64,000 nucleotides of DNA from Lytechinus pictus (lineage: Eukaryota > Echinodermata > Echinoidea > Temnopleuroida > Toxopneustidae): assembly GCF_037042905.1 (NCBI RefSeq), contig NC_087262.1, positions 21,371,501 to 21,435,500 on the forward strand, given 5' to 3'. The position numbers and the translations under genes are program-made. The stretch's first letter is position 1; the number at the start of each line of letters is the position of its first letter. The notes beneath the pieces are model-generated. The model was not told the DNA's origin. It did no database searches and saw only the letters and a program-made list of their open reading frames with translations. This document shows, one piece after another, positions 58,661 through 64,000 of this stretch.

Positions 58661-61600
58661 CTAAATGGTCCTGATCAGGCATGTCTTATGCTGGTAATTT
58701 TGTATAATTTGAGATGGTAGAGAGTGTGAATTGAGCTTTTGATTAATCAAGGTACACATGATTGGAATCTAGTTTCATTATATCAACCTGCATTTTTATA
58801 TATAAAAATATATATATTCCAGTAGATAGCTATTATAATATACAAATAGCATATAAATATGAAATAGACATTGCAAGAAGGTGAAGATTTCCATAATGAA
58901 AAGCATTGTGAGCATTGGGCATTGGGGCAGCATTGGGGCTGTGTACAAGGGGCATCAAATGTCTTTCAAAGAAATATATTCTAATCTATTAAATTGTATA
59001 TATTTTATTTGCATCATAGAGTAGAAATAAATGACCCCACATACTGAACAGTTCAAAAAGAACATTGTGCTGACTTGTTCTGTTAGCACATTTTTTTTTA
59101 AATATGAATTTATCCCAATGACCCTGAGGATGAGTTTTATATATAATCCCAAGACAGAAGTTGCATTGAATAAATGAGCTTCTTGATAAAATTTGTCATG
59201 GAGATTGAAACTTTTTTTCCAAAGAAGCTCTAAAAGTTACATTAAGAATAACTTGAGTTGATGTCTCTGTCTCCTCATCATGTCTACTGAACAACTTTCT
59301 GATAAAAACATAGAGAAGTTGAAATATAAACCATTTTTGGAAATTCACCATAGATATGCTCAGTAACTGTCACCACGAACATTATCCGTCAATTTGAAAT
59401 CTCCGTAAATTCCATGTGGATTTAAACTGTCCGATCTAATTGGCATTTACAACCCGATATCCTCAAACATAGAGTATCAGATGACAACTCTGGCACAAAT
59501 ATTACATTCATTGATTTGTATTTTATTTTGATGGATGGATATATGTGAACTCCCATCTCCCTAATCACAATGGGTTATTGAGTATCAATGTGAACAAGAT
59601 ATCACTTGGTCATGTGGTTGGGTAACTGGATTTTAAGTCACAAATGACAGGTTCGAATCCCAGTTCATTTCTTTTATTATCTTTGGAAAAGATGTTTTAT
59701 CTCCATCTACTAATCTTAACCCACCTGTTGGATAGGATGAAATGGACCTATCTGTGATATATATTTTTTTAACCTTGTGAGATAGCCTACACATAACTGC
59801 AAAAATTAATGACTCACTTATTTCATATTGAAGATATAGTGCAAACCATGTATTTACCATGGAGCAATTTTTGTTAAGCAATGTTGAAGCTAGAAATTGT
59901 GATCATTTGGTCATTCAACATCAGAATATATTGTTTCCTAAGATCCCTTTTGAAAATTAAATTACTGGTGTCTTTTCAACAAGAATTGGTCAGATATGTT
60001 TTATTATTTGGTTATTGCAAATAAAGCAAGTCACTGGCATGTGAAGTAAACAAATTTGACTACATGTTTGTGCAGTAGCATGAATGATTTCTTATTAAAT
60101 GTTTATTTGTCAATATATTTGTTTAAGTTGTTTTATTTGTAGTGACCAGATCAAATAATTTCACTCTTTTACAGAATAATGATACATGTAGGTATAGTTT
60201 ATTGTTTTGAAATGGGTCTATTCTGAACGATAGAGCTATTCCAGAAAGATTTGAAAGTGTTTGTGGGGGAGTTTCTTTGTGTGCAGTGCTATGACACATG
60301 GGACTGATCAATATTGATTTTAATTCAAGAAGTCTTCACAAAAGATTGTTTCTTGGATTTTAAGGAAAGTAACTTGTTTACACGTGAAGAGGTAATTTGG
60401 AAAATGTGGGGAGGGGATGGATATACTTGTTATGTAGTTATTAAAGAGATAGAATTTGTAAACGAGATATTTTTTTCAATTCTGATTTGATTGCAGTGAT
60501 TCTTAGAGCACCTCTATTATATCTACCATATTTTTTAAAATTTCAGCTTGTATGTAGAGACAGACCTATCCATGTTATACAATAAATTTGTACAAATGTT
60601 GATATTTTGATTTCACTGCTTATTTGAAACATGGTAGTCAACATTCATTATCCTTTTCATGAATATTTTGATTGCAGTATAGCAGTCCAAGAAACTGTTT
60701 ACTGCTGTTATTGCTTGTTGAGATGAATTTCTGTTTTAGTTTATGAAGAAGTTGCATTCTCCTTGATAATATTAACTTCAGGTAAAGAAAGGCATTGACT
60801 TACAAATTTCAGTGTGGAAAGGGAAAATACTAGTAACTATAGTTCACAGTCACAAAGAAATATTGAAGACATTGGTTTTACAGTAATTGACCACAAAGTT
60901 GTTTACAAAGTGCTAATTTGTTGACCAATGGTTACAAATCTTCGCCCCCATCAATTTACATTTAAACAAGACAAGTGGGAAAAGTAAATTGCATCACCAA
61001 ACATGGAAACACTAGACTTGTTTTTAGCAAACAGTAGAATCCAACTGTACCAAAGACTGATGGACGTAAAGTCATTAACTTGTGGATTTAGTAGGAATAG
61101 CTCTTCTTTTCCTCTTGAGCAAAAAAAGATTGTGCTGTTTTGTCCATATTTTTGCAAATTAATTGATGGACCTGCCAACCATCCTTATTTTGATTTTTGG
61201 TTTAAGATATTGCCATGTTATTGAATCAATATTTTATTATTATTATGTCAACCACTGTGTCCATTTTTTGTGAAACCACAGTACTAATGTATAGGAAACT
61301 TTGCAATGTCCTTACTTTCTGCCTCTGTTTCCCCATTTGTCCCAATTTCTTTGGTTCTGAATTTGGCAGGTATTAATTAGAGAAGGTAATTCAAAATATT
61401 GTTTATTTCAAAGTTTTTTACCTGAAATATGTTTCATTTTTTCTTGTAACTATGGGCATTGATACTGAAGGAAAGCAGGCCAACATAGTATACACTCTTA
61501 CTACTAGCTACTTAAAGCGATATTTCCTTTCTATAATGTATCAAACGCTTAATCCATCCTCAATTAAACTCTTGAAAAGAAGTGAAGGGGAATTTCTTTT

Positions 61601-62440
61601 CTTGTTCTCTCATTGGGTTTTATTGTGATTGTCTGCAGATCAAGATCTATAAATGAAACTCCAATTGATATGTCATTGAAAGAATGTACCCGTCTTTCAA
61701 TTTGTCCTGACACATTATTTGCACGAGTTTTCACTTCATTTTATTTACCGAGGACTCTCCTCATGATTCTTCCAATGATTTAGCGCTAAGGGGGTTTGCG
61801 GGAGAACACTCTTGGATGGATTTCAAGTGACCCTCTTTGCTCTACCAGCTATGATTGTATTGTCGATGCTGCTGAGTGTATGTCGCCCCCTCTTAGCCCC
61901 TCTTTTAGCCCCCTTCACCTCTTTGATGTATTTGTTATGAAGTATTTTTACACTGAGTTGTAATAAAGTTAAATCCCTGAGTTTTTAGAATTGGTATAAT
62001 CAAGAATTTGTTTGAAAAAGCTGCCGATTCATTCAATCATTCAATTAAATCATGGCTGTGTTGATATCTCAATGCAGTTTGCTGTTGTTTTGTTGTTATC
62101 TGACGTGTGGGGGTAGAAAAAAAAAGCTCACAGAAAATAGGGGCCTTGATTTCGCGAGATGGGTTATAGTTGGGGGCTTTTCTTGTTGCAATAGGTTTCC
62201 TCAACTATCCTGAGATTACAAATAATGTGTCGTGATCCATTAATCCAAAAGACGGGTTAATCCATGCAAGGATTAGAAAGAAATAAAAGAAAGGTGTGAA
62301 ATGTTTGGGATTGCAAGGTAATGGAAAAGGTAAGGAGAAATAAGGATGGACATCGGTTGAAAAGAGACAAGAAAAGAAAGAACTAAATTGTAAGATTTTA
62401 TGAGAAAAAGAAACTTAGTTGATACATGTGGAGAAATCCT

Positions 62441-62774
62441 GGGTGGTGTTTCACAAAGAATTAAGAGTGACTTATAAATCAATTATGAAATTAAATGGCA
62501 TCACTGCATTTGTCAAGTGCCTGTTTCATAAAACTTCATAATAACAAACAGTTAAAAGCTACTGAAATCCTTCTATGTGATTGGCTGATTGTAAATATGT
62601 TATAGAAATTGTGCATGTGTTACTATAAAGAGTTTTTACAAATCGAGATCCAGATCATGATCAGAGGATACGCACTTCATTTTATTCATCAACATGATAT
62701 AAATTATGTATACATTATAATGGCGCTTGGGAACGACTTTGAATCACATTTAACTCTTTGTGAAACAGTCCCTG
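62441..62774. mobile_element. ~334-bp MITE with GTGTTTCACAAAGA ends
   Basis: Left GGTGGTGTTTCACAAAGAATTAA and the reverse complement of the right end, GGGACTGTTTCACAAAGAGTTAA, are strongly similar. AT-rich non-coding interior. Probably the same superfamily as the element at 51523. Confidence 0.72.
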
Positions 62775-62959
62775 GGAGGGATACAGAGAGTGAAAAGAAA
62801 GAAGAAAAAGTGAGATGTAGAGAGAGAGAAAAAAAAATCAAGTTCAATGAGTTTTAGGAACCTCAGCAAGATATCTAAATTCCAGTAAGAATTTAAGAAG
62901 AAGGGTGATAAGAGAAGAGAGATAGAGAAGAGAAATATAGAAAGAGAGAGAAGTTGTTT

Positions 62960-63560
62960 AAGGACAAGTCCACCCTAACAAAAAGTTGATTTGAATAAAA
63001 AGAGAAAAATCCAACAAGCATAACACTGAAAATTTCATTAAAATCGGATGTAAAATAAGAAAGTTATGACATTTTAAAGTTTCGCTTAATTTCACAAAAC
63101 AGTTATATGCACATCCCGGTCAGTATGCAAATGAGGGAACTGATGACATCACTCTCTCTCACTATTTCTTTTGTATTTTATTACATGAAATATTCTAATG
63201 TTCTCCTCATTGTCCGTCCTGTGAAACAACGTTTTATTTCTCCCTGAACATGTTGAATTTCTCAACATTATGTGGTTCATTCAAGTTGGTCCTCATTGTC
63301 AAATCTGCAAAAATTGAAATAATGTATAATTCGAACAATAAAAAACAAAAAAAATAGTGAGTGAGGGGCGTCATCGATTCTCTGGTTTGCATGTGACTAA
63401 ATTGTGCATATAACTATTTTGTTAAAAATGAGCTAAACTTCAAAATGTCATAACTTTCTTTTTTTACATCTGATTTTGATGAAATTTTCAGCATTATGCT
63501 TGTCTGATTTTTCTCTATTGATTAAAATCAACATTTTCCTGAGGTGGACTTGACCTTTTA
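62960..63560. mobile_element. ~600-bp long-TIR element, family B copy 2
   Basis: Begins AAGGACAAGTCCACCCTAAC and ends GAGGTGGACTTGACCTTT. It is alignable by eye over its whole length with 34071-34650, including ATCCAACAAGCATAACACTG and TTATGACATTTTAAAGTTTC. The two arms are inverted repeats of about 150 bp. Confidence 0.85.
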
Positions 63561-64000
63561 GAAAGAGGTGGATGGGGTGGTGGTAAGAAAGAGCAGGATA
63601 GATGGAGTGCATCCAGGTTGGAAATGTATTTGCATACTTTCTGAAATGGAGATAGAAAGAAAGATGGAGATAGACAGATGAGCAAGGAGCAAGATGTTAT
63701 GTTGCCATGGATACTGGATGCCACCATCCTCTATTATGCTATTGCCTTGAAGTATGTAGCACGTGTAGAAGGTTTACTCTATACCAGTGAAATGTTGTTC
63801 TGTTATTATTGTTTGCGTAGAGGATCAACCACCCCTGTTCTTTATATCTTCCCTCTTTCTTTCACTTCTAGATAAACTCCTGTTATGTTTGCTCTGAGGA
63901 TCTCTCTTGGGGGGTTCTTGTGATCGACTTCTCTTGTAACTTTCTTCCCTCTTCTACATTTATTCATGGGTCTGTCCTGGTTTAGGAATCTTACAAAAAT

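Larger units (their letters stand above)
39449..64000. other. BICC1 intron 1 (incomplete, >24.5 kb)
   Basis: From the donor at 39449 to the window end I found no exon encoding the expected KH1-proximal sequence and no nested gene. The DNA is strongly AT-rich with minisatellites and terminal-inverted-repeat elements listed separately. Stretches such as 40430-43510, 45900-49860, 50460-51520, 52380-54440, 55000-58200 and 58670-62440 show nothing beyond short simple repeats. One exception is the segment at about 55520-55760 (AATTCAATTCAATTCA and A-rich sequence), which may be a retroelement 3' end. Confidence 0.6.

Noticed and set aside
59605-59665. tRNA-like B box GGTTCGAATCCCA
   Set aside because: No matching A box, acceptor stem or anticodon arm; at most an old SINE trace.
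1-64000. CRISPR arrays, operons, viral genes or prokaryotic systems
   Set aside because: The tandem repeats seen are contiguous minisatellites without spacers, genes have introns, and no viral or bacterial protein motif was found.

Overview
This is a window of animal nuclear genome, most likely a marine deuterostome and probably an echinoderm. The genes have introns, the repeat content is high (many foldback/MITE-like elements, LINE fragments, a tRNA-derived SINE, trinucleotide microsatellites), and the conserved proteins are metazoan. The echinoderm assignment rests on the overall look of the genes and repeats. I could not run a search, so treat it as inference.

I assembled four protein-coding genes exon by exon from splice signals, reading-frame continuity and family resemblance. 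(1) A BMP-type TGF-beta ligand on the + strand (2310-10869, 5 exons, 438 aa), most like the ADMP branch. (2) CHCHD1/MRPS37, a mitochondrial small-ribosomal-subunit protein with twin CX9C motifs, on the - strand (19704-16070, 3 exons, 116 aa). Its exons are all short, so simple ORF inspection misses it. (3) A TRPC-type cation channel on the + strand (23823-37124, 16 exons, 859 aa). (4) The first coding exon of Bicaudal-C (BICC1) on the + strand (39214-39448), whose first intron appears to fill the remaining 24.5 kb.

Layout: 1-2.3 kb is upstream DNA with one possible - strand terminal exon at the edge. 2.3-10.9 kb is the BMP gene; its introns hold a MITE, a CR1/jockey-like LINE 3' end and a duplicated pyrimidine microsatellite. 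10.9-15.7 kb is intergenic. 16-19.7 kb is CHCHD1, with a G/C-capped foldback in intron 2 and a large near-perfect inverted repeat in intron 1. 20.2-22.1 kb is a decayed R2-like LINE (- strand) with a CCHC finger and a PD-(D/E)XK endonuclease, followed by a trinucleotide array. 23.8-37.1 kb is TRPC, whose introns carry three copies of one foldback family and several other elements. 37.3-38.1 kb holds another foldback and a SINE. 39.2-64 kb is the BICC1 first exon and intron 1, with a 53-bp minisatellite, a six-copy minisatellite with a duplicated dimer, and at least eight terminal-inverted-repeat elements.

The four genes do not form a functional pathway. BMP signalling, mitochondrial translation, calcium entry and RNA-binding translational control simply lie side by side. 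I saw no CRISPR array, operon, rRNA gene or convincing novel multi-gene system. The most unusual structures are the inverted-repeat complex in CHCHD1 intron 1, the internal RRKR motif in the mature BMP domain, and two ~520-bp elements with TTA target-site duplications that share an internal motif.
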